Shown here piece after piece: positions 29,434-38,478 of a stretch of 64,000 nt of DNA; within the stretch, counting starts at the first letter, position 1, and every line of letters starts with the position of its first letter. The notes beneath the pieces were generated by a model. It worked only from the letters and a program-made list of their open reading frames with translations, ran no database searches and was not told where the DNA came from. Origin of the DNA: Oligoflexus tunisiensis (lineage in GTDB: Bacteria > Bdellovibrionota_B > Oligoflexia > Oligoflexales > Oligoflexaceae); assembly GCF_001748245.1 (NCBI RefSeq), contig NZ_BDFO01000001.1, forward strand, positions 1,349,345-1,413,344, given 5' to 3'. Made by a program: the position numbers and the translations under genes.

Positions 29434-30726
29434 TCAGGCGCTCATATTTCCATCTTCTCCAAGGGGGAAGACATGGTTTATAAATGTCAACAATGCCAGG
29501 GCCAGCAAGAGGCAGCTGGCAAATGCACCTGTCAGCGCAAACCAGGCCACGACTCTGTCATCGGCCGCAAAGGATGGAATGATCAGGCTCACCAGCATCA
29601 TGCCAAGCAGAAAGGCAATGAAGGTGGTGGCCGAGATCAGGGCCGAAAACAGCCCACGCCAGCGCAAGTCGGGGATGCTATGCAAACCATAGCTGAAGGA
29701 TGAGGTAAAAAAGGTGCTAAAGCCGATGCCCAGCAGAAATATCGTTGGATACCAAAGTCCTTTCTGAAAAAGAATATCGAGGCCCAGTCCACTCAGGGAC
29801 AGCACCATCAAGACAAGACTGAGTTGCATGATCCGGACTTCGTGCCAGCGCCGCATCGCTGTTTTCCTGAGGACTATGATTCCAAGGACGGCACCCGCAG
29901 TATTTGCCAGGATGGACAGGACTGTGTCTCTGAGAGGATGGCCCCCAGTTACATCCTGCCGGAAAAACAAGAGGAGACTCGGCATGGTCATGGCTGGCAA
30001 CAGGGCGAACGTTCGCATCACGAGATAGAAATGGAATCTCAGCATGGGTCTATCCAGCTGCATCAGACGCTTTTTCAGACCATGGCGGCTGCCATGCGTC
30101 ACCGAACGGGGCAGGGATGTCTCTTGAATGGCAGTGGAATTGAGCCAGGTGCAGCTGAGAAGCAGAAGACCAAGCATGCAACTGACCGGAACCAGCTGCA
30201 GAGAGGGACCGATCCTCAGCGTGTCGAGCAGCCCATGGTCCAGGAGCATTCCAGCCAGGAGAGGCCCGGCCAGCGATCCCAGCAAGGAAAACTTGGTGAG
30301 CCAGGTCGAGGCGAGCAGATAGGAACCGCTCGAAAAATTATCAGGGATCAGAGCCGAATGACTGGATTCAGTCATGGAGATGCCGCAAAAAATTAACAGC
30401 CCCACGATCGTCAGAGTGGATTTGTCATCGATCCAGCTGCTGGCGACGATGCCCGATAATGTTATCAAGGTTCCCAATATCATGAAGAGGCGCCGCCGGT
30501 ATATACCGAGGGGCAGAATGTCGCCAAGGTAAGCCGACCCGAGGAAAACAGGCAAACCCGCTGCCAATGAAACCACAGAGATATACGATAAATAAGCGGC
30601 CTTCTCTGTGTTGCCAAAGACCTGGCTTACGACCAGAGGCAGGAGGATCGTCTGGATGGATACGCGGGTGGCTGTCGTGCCGAAGCGCGAGACGGTGTAT
30701 TTCCACATGCTGGAACTGTGGCTCAC
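29434..30726 (-). CDS. MFS transporter
   Basis: A 430-residue major facilitator with about twelve hydrophobic helices. GTG 30726 is the start, with AGGAAGG nine bases before it. A loop YLGDILPLGIYRRRLFMILG between helices 2 and 3 matches the MFS G-D-x-x-G-R-R-x pattern loosely. Substrate unknown; its position directly upstream of a CDP-alcohol phosphatidyltransferase suggests a lipid or lysolipid, but drug efflux is equally possible. Confidence 0.85.
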   Translation of the reverse strand: MSHSSSMWKYTVSRFGTTATRVSIQTILLPLVVSQVFGNTEKAAYLSYISVVSLAAGLPVFLGSAYLGDILPLGIYRRRLFMILGTLITLSGIVASSWIDDKSTLTIVGLLIFCGISMTESSHSALIPDNFSSGSYLLASTWLTKFSLLGSLAGPLLAGMLLDHGLLDTLRIGPSLQLVPVSCMLGLLLLSCTWLNSTAIQETSLPRSVTHGSRHGLKKRLMQLDRPMLRFHFYLVMRTFALLPAMTMPSLLLFFRQDVTGGHPLRDTVLSILANTAGAVLGIIVLRKTAMRRWHEVRIMQLSLVLMVLSLSGLGLDILFQKGLWYPTIFLLGIGFSTFFTSSFSYGLHSIPDLRWRGLFSALISATTFIAFLLGMMLVSLIIPSFAADDRVVAWFALTGAFASCLLLALALLTFINHVFPLGEDGNMSA

Positions 30727-30792
30727 GCTGGGTTGCCTTCCTGGTCGGGCTGGATAGGGTGTCTGAAAATTCTGAGCCTTATCGGAAAAACC

Positions 30793-30825
30793 TCAAGTAA
30801 CTTGAACTTCGTTCAAAACATGAAC
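30793..30825. promoter_or_regulatory. Overlapping palindromes in the divergent lipid-gene promoter region
   Basis: TCAAGTAACTTGA (30793-30805), TTGAACTTCGTTCAA (30802-30816) and the less perfect GTTCAAAACATGAAC (30811-30825) overlap in the gap between the divergent MFS and hydroxylase genes. Palindromes of this size at a divergent promoter are typical of operators for TetR/MarR-type repressors. No regulator gene is adjacent. Confidence 0.5.
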
Positions 30826-30922
30826 GCTTCCTTATGTTTCGATTGATCTTATAAGGCATTCCTCACATCGCCGAAGGCGGGAGCCGATAAGGTGTGATCT
30901 TTACTCCAAAAGGAATAGGTCG

Positions 30923-31807
30923 TTGGTCTCAAATCTCGTCATTTACGCGGCATTACTCATTTTCGTCACGCTTGTGATGTGCGAGATCCATTTCACGCGA
31001 AAGCAGAATCGAACCTATCCCTGGGCCGAAAGCCTGGTGTCGGTCTCCATGATGGTCTGCATGTATGTTGTCTTCAACCTGAAGCGATCCTCCTTCAGTA
31101 CTTTCTATGAATCCGTCCATGCTTATCGCCTGTTGACCTTGCCCATAAGCGAGCCGCTGAATGTGATCGTGCTGTTCTTCGCCTTCGAATTCGTCTATTA
31201 CTGGATGCATCGCTGGGGGCATGAATACCGCTGGTTCTGGGCCAGCCACAGCGTGCACCACTCGTCTTTTTCCATGAGCTATTTCACGTCAGTCAGGCTC
31301 AGCCTCACAGGTTTCATTTCGCTGAACTTCCTGTTCTTCTTTCCCTTGTATTTGATCGGATTCTCACCGCAGTCGGTGGCGCTCATGTATTCGGCCAATC
31401 TTGTCTATCAAGGCTGGGTGCACACGGATACGATACCCAGGCTGCACCCCTGGTTTGAATATGTGTTCAATACGCCCAGTCATCATCGGGTTCATCATGC
31501 TACGAATCAGGAATATCTCGATAAGAATTATGGGGGTGTCTTGATTGTTTTCGACCGCTGGTTCGGGACTTTCAAGGAGGAACAAAGTGATATCGTCATC
31601 CAGTATGGTTTGGCGGGTAAGCAGCGGTCATTGAATCCCTTCCGGCTTTTCTTCCAGGAATGGATCGCAATCATAGGGGATGTTGTGAAAGCGAAGAATT
31701 GGACGGAACGTTGGCATTTTGCCTTTGGCAGGACTGGGTGGAAGCCCGGGAGCGAGGTCGCGAACAGAATGGGAATTCACGAAGAGAAGTCTGATGTGGC
31801 CTCTTAA
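30923..31807 (+). CDS. Sterol desaturase / fatty-acid hydroxylase family membrane protein
   Basis: A 294-residue integral membrane di-iron oxygenase. All three His clusters are present: HRWGH (about residue 97), SHSVHH (about 110) and PSHHRVHH (about 191), followed by FDRWFGTF typical of the family. Members hydroxylate or desaturate sterols, carotenoids, sphingoid bases or cleave alkylglycerol ethers. The start is a TTG with AGGA eight bases upstream; no better start is seen. It overlaps the CdsA-like gene by 14 bases, so the two are translated together. The neighbours point to a lipid substrate. Confidence 0.9.
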   Translation: MVSNLVIYAALLIFVTLVMCEIHFTRKQNRTYPWAESLVSVSMMVCMYVVFNLKRSSFSTFYESVHAYRLLTLPISEPLNVIVLFFAFEFVYYWMHRWGHEYRWFWASHSVHHSSFSMSYFTSVRLSLTGFISLNFLFFFPLYLIGFSPQSVALMYSANLVYQGWVHTDTIPRLHPWFEYVFNTPSHHRVHHATNQEYLDKNYGGVLIVFDRWFGTFKEEQSDIVIQYGLAGKQRSLNPFRLFFQEWIAIIGDVVKAKNWTERWHFAFGRTGWKPGSEVANRMGIHEEKSDVAS

Positions 31808-32687
31808 TCCCGACATTCTGAATTTCGGTTATTTCTGTGTTGGCTTCGTGATCTTCATGCGTCTTGCGACGCTGCGCAGCTCCTTCGATCGCACGCGGAT
31901 CGTGTCGCAGATCGTCATGATCTTCGTGATGTATGCGATACTCGCCGCGCCCCTGGCCGTGACCGTCGCTTTTTGTGGTCTGGCCACGCTGCAGATCCTG
32001 CGGGAGGTCTTTGCCATTTTCGATGCCAGGGAGCAGGTCCTCGGCAGAACCCGATCTCTGAAAATATTCACAGGTATGCTGCTGCCGTTCTTCGCACTGG
32101 CCTATGTCCTGGACATGCGCTATGCGCTGTCCTTGGCGATCGCCTACCTGCTTGGTTTGACCCTGATCGTCCTGGCGGAACCCGACGTGTCCAGGGCCGT
32201 GGGGAAAGTCTTCGCGGCTTTGCTCCTGCTCTTTGTCGCTGCCTCGCTGGGTCTTTTGGGTTTCCTGCGGGGAACGGAGCAGGGTGACCGCTATGTTCTC
32301 TACGTTTTCTTTCTTACCAACACCTGTGATGCCTTTGCCTTTCTGGGCGGCAAGATCCTGGGCAGGAATCGCTTTCTGAAGCATATCAGCCCCAATAAAA
32401 CCGTCGAAGGTTATCTGGCAGCGGCCATCGCCGGTGCCCTGTTCAGCTGGATTTACAGCAGCATCCTGCATCTCCCCCTGCCTCTCTGGGCGATGCTGTT
32501 GCTTGGGATCATCTGGGGCGTTTTCACTCAGGTTGGGGATCTGTTTGCGTCGCTCTTCAAACGCTTTCTCGGGATCAAGGACTACGGGACGCTCATTCCT
32601 GGACACGGCGGCGTGCTGGATCGTTTAGATAGCCTGCTGATCACGCTTCCTTTATCCCTCCTGGTCCATATTCTGTTCTTTCAATGA
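31794..32687 (+). CDS. cdsA: Phosphatidate cytidylyltransferase (CdsA-like)
   Basis: A 297-residue membrane enzyme that makes CDP-diacylglycerol from CTP and phosphatidate. About eight helices. The signature is clear near the C-terminus: SPNKTVEGYLAA (about 196), GDLFASLFKR, IKDYGTLIPGHGGVLDRLDS. ATG 31794 lies inside the end of the hydroxylase gene; the frame is open further upstream but there is no signal for an earlier start. As a second-copy or dedicated CDP donor for the divergent phosphatidyltransferase it would make sense; whether it is the only cdsA in the genome is unknown. Confidence 0.9.
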   Translation: MWPLNPDILNFGYFCVGFVIFMRLATLRSSFDRTRIVSQIVMIFVMYAILAAPLAVTVAFCGLATLQILREVFAIFDAREQVLGRTRSLKIFTGMLLPFFALAYVLDMRYALSLAIAYLLGLTLIVLAEPDVSRAVGKVFAALLLLFVAASLGLLGFLRGTEQGDRYVLYVFFLTNTCDAFAFLGGKILGRNRFLKHISPNKTVEGYLAAAIAGALFSWIYSSILHLPLPLWAMLLLGIIWGVFTQVGDLFASLFKRFLGIKDYGTLIPGHGGVLDRLDSLLITLPLSLLVHILFFQ

Positions 32688-32738
32688 GCGATGTGCGCAG
32701 TGAACTGTTCATTTGGTGCTGAATGCCCGTATATTTCT

Positions 32739-33539
32739 TTACTTTCTTTTATCTCGCATACTGTTGGCCATCTCCAAATCAACCAGGACCTTACGCAAGG
32801 GCAGATCACTCTGTAAGCCTCGAGCTGCCCAGCGGAGAGCTTGGAGCAAAAGTTTTTTCCTCGCGTCTTCGCTGAGATCTTTCGTCAGCACATCCGAGTT
32901 TAATGTCGATAAAAACGCCTGTTCCAGGTTGGCAAACCCGGCAAGAGTTTGGCTTAGTTTTTCCAGGCTTATACGCGAAAAAGCGTCTGTTCCTCCCACC
33001 TTCAGTTTACGCAGATCACCAAAGCCAGCCTTGGCACCCAGCTTATTCAATTTCGCAATAGAGGCAGCCGAAGGGATCTCAGCGTCTCCTGCGCTCGGCG
33101 GCGCCGGTATCGACCCAACAACCGAAATGCGTTCAACGCCCAGTTGCCTATCCATCTCCTCATTGGCAATGCGATCAGCTTCCGCATTCTGTTCGCGCGG
33201 AATCCACTGAATTTGCCATCGCGGGACACTCTGTAAAGCTTTTAGGACCTGCATTCTGAGTTCACTCATCATCGCATGCTTGGCCTGCCACTCGCCAGTG
33301 ACCTGCATGACCACCAGTTTGCTATCACCCAGAAACTGGACTTGAGTCAATCCAAGTTCCCTGGCCAGCTCAATCGCCATCAAAAGACCGCGATACTCCG
33401 CCTCATTATTAGTTGCCGATTCCATGAAGCAGACCCGCTCGCGACCGCCTTCATAATCCGCAAAGGCGGCTCCAGCAGCGGGGCCTGGATTGCCTCGCGA
33501 TCCACCGTCGAAAAAAATCTTCACAATGTTTGTCAGCAA
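32739..33539 (-). CDS. RNase HI family protein with a C-terminal extension
   Basis: Degrades RNA in RNA-DNA hybrids. The catalytic acids are present: Asp in FFDGGSRGNPGP, Glu in NNEAEYRG, Asp in LGDSKLVV and Asp in NAEADRIAN, matching the YpdQ/Rv2228c-type single-domain RNase H. That domain takes up about 130 residues; the remaining 135 or so are a helical extension of unknown role. TTG 33539 is preferred because TAAGGA lies seven bases before it; two in-frame ATG codons at 33593 and 33575 lack a ribosome site. It follows the lytic transglycosylase gene closely in the same direction. Confidence 0.85.
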   Translation of the reverse strand: MLTNIVKIFFDGGSRGNPGPAAGAAFADYEGGRERVCFMESATNNEAEYRGLLMAIELARELGLTQVQFLGDSKLVVMQVTGEWQAKHAMMSELRMQVLKALQSVPRWQIQWIPREQNAEADRIANEEMDRQLGVERISVVGSIPAPPSAGDAEIPSAASIAKLNKLGAKAGFGDLRKLKVGGTDAFSRISLEKLSQTLAGFANLEQAFLSTLNSDVLTKDLSEDARKKLLLQALRWAARGLQSDLPLRKVLVDLEMANSMRDKRK

Positions 33540-33599
33540 GATTTCGTCCTTATATTCGAACCCTATTCGCAGCATAAACTTACTACACTTCATCAATGT

Positions 33600-34307
33600 T
33601 CAGCCATCACCGAGTAAAGCCTCCTGGTGTTCGATAATAATAGCCGCGGCAATGACTTTCGCGGCGTAATCATTGAGATGACCCTGGGCAATAAGCAGCC
33701 ATCCATCACGGATCTCTGTTTCACGGATCACGTCTGCCACATGAGTCGGTCCCTGATTATACGCTGCGAGTGCCAACAGCCAGTCGTTAAACCGCTCATA
33801 GTAGTCTTTTAGAATCTGGATCGCAGCCTCGGTGGCTTTTTCTGGATTCAGGCGCTCATCATTTTTGCCAGCGACTGAGAGATCATAGGCTGCAGCCGTG
33901 TTCCTGGTGATCATCCAAAGACCGGCCCCATTCCTGTGAGGAGGGTGATTTTTATAACCGGTCTCAACCATCGGAATCGCTGCAAGTTCCAAAGGCAAGC
34001 CGGATTTCTCAAGCTGTGGCAAAACTATGGACTGGTACCTTTCCATCCGGTTGAGCTCCTGTTTGAGTCCCTCGACCTGCGCCGGCTGGTTCAGCAGGAA
34101 ACTCAATCGTTTCATTACGGGTCGGGTCAGTTCAACGGGGAAATCCCCCCGCGAACTCTGCTCTACCAGAGCCTGGATCTCATCCTTCGAGATTTTGGAG
34201 CTTCCACTTTCCGCGGCCTGCAGATGCGGACTTTGCAAGGATAGGAAAAGGACAAGCGGGGCACTCGGACAAGCCCCCGAAATCCTTTTGTAGATGCTAC
34301 AAAACAT
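33600..34307 (-). CDS. Lytic transglycosylase (MltD-like SLT domain)
   Basis: A 235-residue exported muramidase that cleaves peptidoglycan with 1,6-anhydro product. ATG 34307 is preceded by AAGGAG; the signal peptide ends near HLQAA. The catalytic Glu sits in IPMVETGYKN, followed by GAGLWMITRNTAAAYDL, LNPEKATEAA and LALAAYNQGP, the successive SLT motifs of MltD. The usual LysM domains of MltD are absent. Probably a periplasmic wall-remodelling enzyme, co-transcribed with the RNase H gene. Confidence 0.88.
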   Translation of the reverse strand: MFCSIYKRISGACPSAPLVLFLSLQSPHLQAAESGSSKISKDEIQALVEQSSRGDFPVELTRPVMKRLSFLLNQPAQVEGLKQELNRMERYQSIVLPQLEKSGLPLELAAIPMVETGYKNHPPHRNGAGLWMITRNTAAAYDLSVAGKNDERLNPEKATEAAIQILKDYYERFNDWLLALAAYNQGPTHVADVIRETEIRDGWLLIAQGHLNDYAAKVIAAAIIIEHQEALLGDG

Positions 34308-34364
34308 GTTCCGTCTCCTTATCATATGAGCGCATGCCAGCCTGTCGAAGGCTGTCCTATTCCT

Positions 34365-34445
34365 ATGCAAGACTCAGGACAAAATTGGAATTTGCATCCA
34401 GGCGAGCTCATCGAAGAACGGCTGAGAGACCCTCAAAACGAGTGA
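34365..34445 (+). pseudogene. Possible HigA-type antitoxin remnant
   Basis: A 26-codon frame containing LHPGELIEERL, the characteristic N-terminal phrase of HigA-family XRE antitoxins (HPGE-[ILV]-L-x-E-x-[FL]), then a stop. The HTH that should follow is not found in any frame nearby. Either a decayed antitoxin or a coincidence. Confidence 0.25.
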
Positions 34446-34710
34446 TGCGACCTCGGCCTGCGATCCCCGCCACGCCCGAGGTGCTCCATTCCATGAAAAT
34501 GTTCATTGGGCACCTGCCTTTGCGACGCTTCTTCTTGAAAATTCGACCCTTTCTTTTCCGCCAAGAAACCCAGCATTGGCTAACAATTTCCGCAGCTAGC
34601 GCAGGCCTCTTACCCAGACTTCCTCAAAAATTATTGGTCTGGGTATTCATGGATGCCCTATCAAATTCCGACATCATATCACGAGTCGTAAACCTCAAAT
34701 GGGTACTATT
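34446..34710. other. Intergenic region
   Basis: About 265 bases before the barrel-protein gene; AT content rises near 34610-34700 as in a promoter region, but I cannot place the boxes with confidence. Confidence 0.3.
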
Positions 34711-35595
34711 ATGAATTTGGTATTTATATTAGTAGTTGTCGCTTTAGTTTCGAGTTCTGCTTTCGCTGAAGTCGTGAAATTAAAAAACGGGAGCGTTCTG
34801 AAAGGCGTCATAGTTGAAATGAATCAAACCGACTTAATCATTGATACCGCAGAAATGGGTCGAGTCACTGTGAAGCGATATACGATCGAAAAAATTTCTG
34901 ATAATGCCGAGAGCCAGCCAAGTGCCGCCGGAACTGTTATTAATGTCAACAATAGCAACCAGGTTGAACAGACAAACAACCAGGTGAATAATCAGACCAC
35001 GGATTCAGGCCAAGTCAAGGACGAGGCTCGCCGCTGGCGCCAAGGTATCCAGGGCCGCTTCAACATTTCTCAGGAATCGGTCGATTTCAAGCGTGAGGCT
35101 GAGGTTTTCGATTATCCAAAAAGCTATACTGGCGTGAATTGGGACCTGATTGGCTTTCGCAGCGAATCCTGGTGGGCTATCTACTTTGAGGTTTCATCCC
35201 AGAGTATGACTCAAGATGATGTGGACTATCGCGTAGGTGGAGGCATGGTTCGGTTGGATTGGAACGCCATCAAAAGCGTCAACGGGGATACATTGAGCCT
35301 TGCCTACTTCGGGGTTGGTTTTGGTAGTGGATCGTTTGAAGCAGAAACCACGGACTTGAACGGCAGCAAAACGTCTGTAAAATTTTCCGGGCCTCGGGCT
35401 ACCCTACGTCTGGGTTACGATTATTTCTGGGGTAAATACTGGGGACTTTCTGCTTTTGCTGCTGCGCATAGAGCAACTTTCAATAAAGTTACTTATCAAA
35501 TCGACGGGATAGATGTTTCCGACGATTCGATGGATGAAGTCAAGGCGAACAGTACCTCCTTCGGTTTAGGTCTGCTCTACAACATAGATCTTTAA
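34711..35595 (+). CDS. Outer-membrane barrel-like protein with N-terminal small beta domain
   Basis: A 294-residue exported protein. Signal peptide to about SSAFA; then a small beta domain (VVKLKNGSVLKGVIVEMNQ, about 20-70) of the kind seen before barrel or periplasmic domains, an Asn/Gln/Val-rich linker, and a C-terminal half of alternating strands (YFGVGFGSGSFE, ATLRLGYDYFWGKYWGL) ending LLYNIDL. Start is uncertain: ATG 34699 and ATG 34711 are both in frame; the latter begins the hydrophobic signal directly. Function unknown. Confidence 0.7.
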   Translation: MNLVFILVVVALVSSSAFAEVVKLKNGSVLKGVIVEMNQTDLIIDTAEMGRVTVKRYTIEKISDNAESQPSAAGTVINVNNSNQVEQTNNQVNNQTTDSGQVKDEARRWRQGIQGRFNISQESVDFKREAEVFDYPKSYTGVNWDLIGFRSESWWAIYFEVSSQSMTQDDVDYRVGGGMVRLDWNAIKSVNGDTLSLAYFGVGFGSGSFEAETTDLNGSKTSVKFSGPRATLRLGYDYFWGKYWGLSAFAAAHRATFNKVTYQIDGIDVSDDSMDEVKANSTSFGLGLLYNIDL

Positions 35596-36189
35596 CCTTC
35601 ACTGTCCTGTAGCACAGCGTCGGCTGCTTTATTCACGGCTGGCGCGGCTTGCAATGCTGTGCAGACATCTGTTTCCTGCGATTGGTGGCGGCCGAATCCA
35701 TCCGGAGATCCCTATCTTAGGATGCTGGCTGAGGATCCACACTCGGAGCCAAGCCGATGAAGATTGCTATGCGCAGATGATCCGAATATCTCTTCGTCTG
35801 TGAACCACTTTTTCACTGGTGCCGGTTTTTCCAGCAGATGACCAGGAAGTCAAGGCTGCTTTTCTCCCCGTCCCTTCATCCACGACGCGACGGAACACCA
35901 GTCGAAGGGTTGGATGAGTAACGGGCAGTGCAAGGCGGACTCGGACCGAGCATCCCTGGCGCTGCCTCTCACTATCGGCCGCATGAAGCGGGTGGCATCT
36001 CCTCCCAGCAATCCCAGTTCTCCTTTCCTGTAAGATTTGAGAGTTGGGCTGGCTCGGACTCTCTGAATTCTTGAATCGATGCGCCAAGGGACGAAGCTTT
36101 CACTTCTATTCAGAAAGAATTGCCTCGAACTACAGAGGGTCCAGCGCGAGGCCGATAAATTAGGTAGCACACATCAAACTGGAGAATTC
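35596..36189. other. Long intergenic region
   Basis: About 590 bases without a supported gene. Frames on both strands here are broken or have unprotein-like composition. It should contain the promoter of the next lipoprotein gene; it could also be an eroded gene. Confidence 0.35.
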
Positions 36190-37149
36190 ATGAGACTCGC
36201 CTGTCTCGGATTGATCTTTGTCGGTCATATAAGTTGTGACAACTCGGGAACAACCTTTTCCGCAAACACTGTCGCTATCCATCCAGCGGAGTCGCTGGGC
36301 GAAGACGCTCTCGCGGAGCAGAACGGAGCGATTCGTCCGTATGAAAGCAGTGACCAGGATGCCATGGAGGCCCAGGTTCTTCCTCCTGCGGACAGAAGTG
36401 ACCCTTCCTCGAGTCCAGCGGGAACGGAAATTAGCAGCGCGGCCATGAGCGACGAGTCTGCCGCAGGCCAAGAGTCCTCAAGCAGCAGTGGAATGCCGAC
36501 CCCCGAAGTGGCCGGAACTGGTTCATCGCCACCCACAGCGGAACCTCTGGATTCGAGTCCGATCTTGGAAACTGCTGCGACGACTGTTCCCAGCTCCAGC
36601 GCTGCAACCACCAATACGGAAACATCAACGGCGAGCTCGGCTCTGCCTTCTGAATTTAAGGTTGAAATCTTCAACAATGGCACCATCTCAGCGACCACAG
36701 GCAGCACATCGAAAATTGGTGAATCCGAATTAAAGGGCTGCCACGATTATTTCAACGGACAGGGTAAAATTGTGCCCTACACGTCAGGCGGCAAGGTTAA
36801 CCTTGGGCCCGATGATATTCTGGCCTTAAAAGTTAAGGGCAATAACCAGGAGGTTATCGTCGACCTCGCTCCGGCCAACGTTGGGGCATACTACAAAGTC
36901 AAAGGCATTTGCCTCTTCCTAACTGGCAATGATGCGCGCGCGATCGTCTCGCTGCAAGGCACCAGTCTCGAGCGGATCTGGAATCGGGCCCTTGGCAATG
37001 GGGCCCTGACCAGTATTGAAATCATGGCGGATTCAAGCGTCGGAATTTTCGAGTTTTCAACCAACGGTAATGGATCCCAACTGATTGTCACCGGTGCGGG
37101 GGCATACACGTGCCCGACTTCGTTCCCCGAGATTTCATGTATGGAGTAG
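36190..37149 (+). CDS. Lipoprotein with a Ser/Thr/Pro-rich linker
   Basis: A 319-residue lipoprotein. ATG 36190 follows GGAGA; the signal ends VGHISC. Residues about 25-155 are low-complexity, rich in Ser, Thr, Pro, Ala and Glu, typical of a flexible surface stalk. The C-terminal domain (about 160-319) is beta-rich with Cys in LKGCHDYF, KGICLFL and the closing CPTSFPEISCME. Unrecognised; a surface-displayed domain on a stalk is the best description. Confidence 0.7.
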   Translation: MRLACLGLIFVGHISCDNSGTTFSANTVAIHPAESLGEDALAEQNGAIRPYESSDQDAMEAQVLPPADRSDPSSSPAGTEISSAAMSDESAAGQESSSSSGMPTPEVAGTGSSPPTAEPLDSSPILETAATTVPSSSAATTNTETSTASSALPSEFKVEIFNNGTISATTGSTSKIGESELKGCHDYFNGQGKIVPYTSGGKVNLGPDDILALKVKGNNQEVIVDLAPANVGAYYKVKGICLFLTGNDARAIVSLQGTSLERIWNRALGNGALTSIEIMADSSVGIFEFSTNGNGSQLIVTGAGAYTCPTSFPEISCME

Positions 37150-37176
37150 TTGCGATTGCGAAGCTAACAGCGATTC

Positions 37177-37380
37177 GTGAAGCCGGGTGAAGTTTCCCCG
37201 GCCTATGGTCAGGTCAGAGCAAGCAACGAGCTTCGAAAGCGCGGAGTGTTTGTTTCACCAGCTGGAGTAGGCTGTGCATGGATGCGAAGCAATCTTGAGA
37301 CCTGTAAGAAACGCTTGAAAGCTCTGGAAAAGAAGGTTCAGGAGGAAGGCATAATCCTGTCAGACAGCCAAGCCACCGCG
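37177..37380 (+). pseudogene. IS481-type transposase fragment
   Basis: About 65 codons (SPAYGQVRASNELRKRG ... CKKRLKALEKKVQEEGI) resembling the N-terminal helix region of IS481-like integrase-core transposases. No DDE core remains: the frame runs into an oppositely oriented IS3 fragment around 37375. Broken mobile DNA. Confidence 0.6.
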
Positions 37381-37533
37381 CTGGTAGTCATTGATCCAGG
37401 ATCCCAAGGCTGGTTGGCTTATCCCAAGATCCTTTGTCACATCGGAAGCCTTCATTCCCTTCTCAGTGACCAGCTTTACCGCTTCAATCTTGAATTCTTT
37501 AGTATAGCGCTTTTGCTTTTTCTTGTCGGCCAC
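37360..37533 (-). pseudogene. IS3-family OrfA fragment
   Basis: GTG 37533 with GAGG upstream opens a 57-residue frame reading KRYTKEFKIEAVKLVTEKG ... VTKDLGISQPALGSWINDYQ, the helix-turn-helix of IS3-family OrfA. It ends at a stop inside the IS481 fragment, so the rest of OrfA and all of OrfB are missing. The two fragments meet tail to tail, which shows one element was inserted or deleted within another. Confidence 0.65.
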
Positions 37534-37751
37534 TTGTCACCTCGATGTAAGGGCTATCCACCCATTATACATTCCCGGTGTCCGATATTCTGAGGAACTT
37601 CAGTTCCCGTCGGCCTGATCCGATTCCGGCCTTAGGGATTCGTCAAAAATCAGGTCACGACAGCTAAAAATCTGAAAGCCAAAGATCTGCCGAAAACGCG
37701 ACCGAAAAGAGAAACCATATATATTCTGATTATATCCGTGAAGGAACCGTT

Positions 37752-38445
37752 ATGAGCAAGGTTATTGCAGTATTTGGCCTCTTGGCCTCTTATGCCAGTG
37801 TGCAGGCCGAAAGCCGCTGGGATCGTATCGAGGTCAGCCAAGACTTCATCAATGAGATCGGTGACAATGAATCCAATCGACCCAAGGTCGACATCGACAT
37901 CAAGGTTGACATCGAGCCCCAAGGCAAACAGCACAAGGAAACCTTCTATCGGTATAAATTTGGTCTCCGCGACCCACTATGGCCCGAGGATCAAGTCACA
38001 TGTTAATGATGCCTTCGCCCACGCGAGGCAGCCTGATGCCACAGCAGGCCAGGGACCGATTACGGTGACCCTGACCTGGGGTAGCCAGCCTAATATCGAC
38101 CTGCACGTTTTCGAGCCGAATTCCCATGTTTATTATTCGAATCGGTCTGGCGAAGTGGGTTTCCTCGATGTCGATGATACCAATGGCTATGGGCCGGTGC
38201 ATTATTACTCGACCTGCGAAAAGCTCATTGAAGGCCGCTATGACGTGAAGCTGAACTTTTTTTCCGGTTCGGGATCAGACGTCGCCAACGTCACGATCGA
38301 AGCGGGAACCGAAACCTTTACCAGTTCGGCCGTTGTTTCGACTCCCTCGGGCAGCGCCGGCAATGCCAGCCCGCCTTACCATATGGGGTCTGTGATCGTC
38401 TCCAAGGACCTTCAATCAGGCGCCTACAAGTTCGAAATCAAGTAA
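37752..38445 (+). pseudogene. Frameshifted secreted protein with YfaP/DUF2135-like domain
   Basis: ATG 37752 opens a signal peptide (ending near YASVQA) and about 60 further residues, then stops at 38004-38006. The next frame continues without a start: GPITVTLTWGSQPNIDLHVF, SGEVGFLDVDDTNGYGPVHY and onward to a stop at 38445. The second part matches DUF2135/YfaP-like beta domains (LTW..., D-L-H-V-x-x-P, DVDDTNGYGP). The two frames join best near 37995-38003, where one base gained or lost would give about 230 residues. No homopolymer or slippery site is there, so a true mutation or a sequencing error is likelier than programmed shifting. Confidence 0.7.
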
Positions 38446-38478
38446 ACAGCGTAGCGGGTCTGCAGGGCAACCCGCCCC

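Noticed and set aside
30802..30816. Considered a LexA (SOS) box
   Set aside because: GAAC-TTC-GTTC does not match the spacing of known LexA boxes, and the adjacent genes are not SOS-type.
31671..32606. 311-codon minus-strand frame opposite the CdsA gene
   Set aside because: Gln/Glu/Arg-rich antisense of a membrane protein; the plus strand has the CdsA signature.
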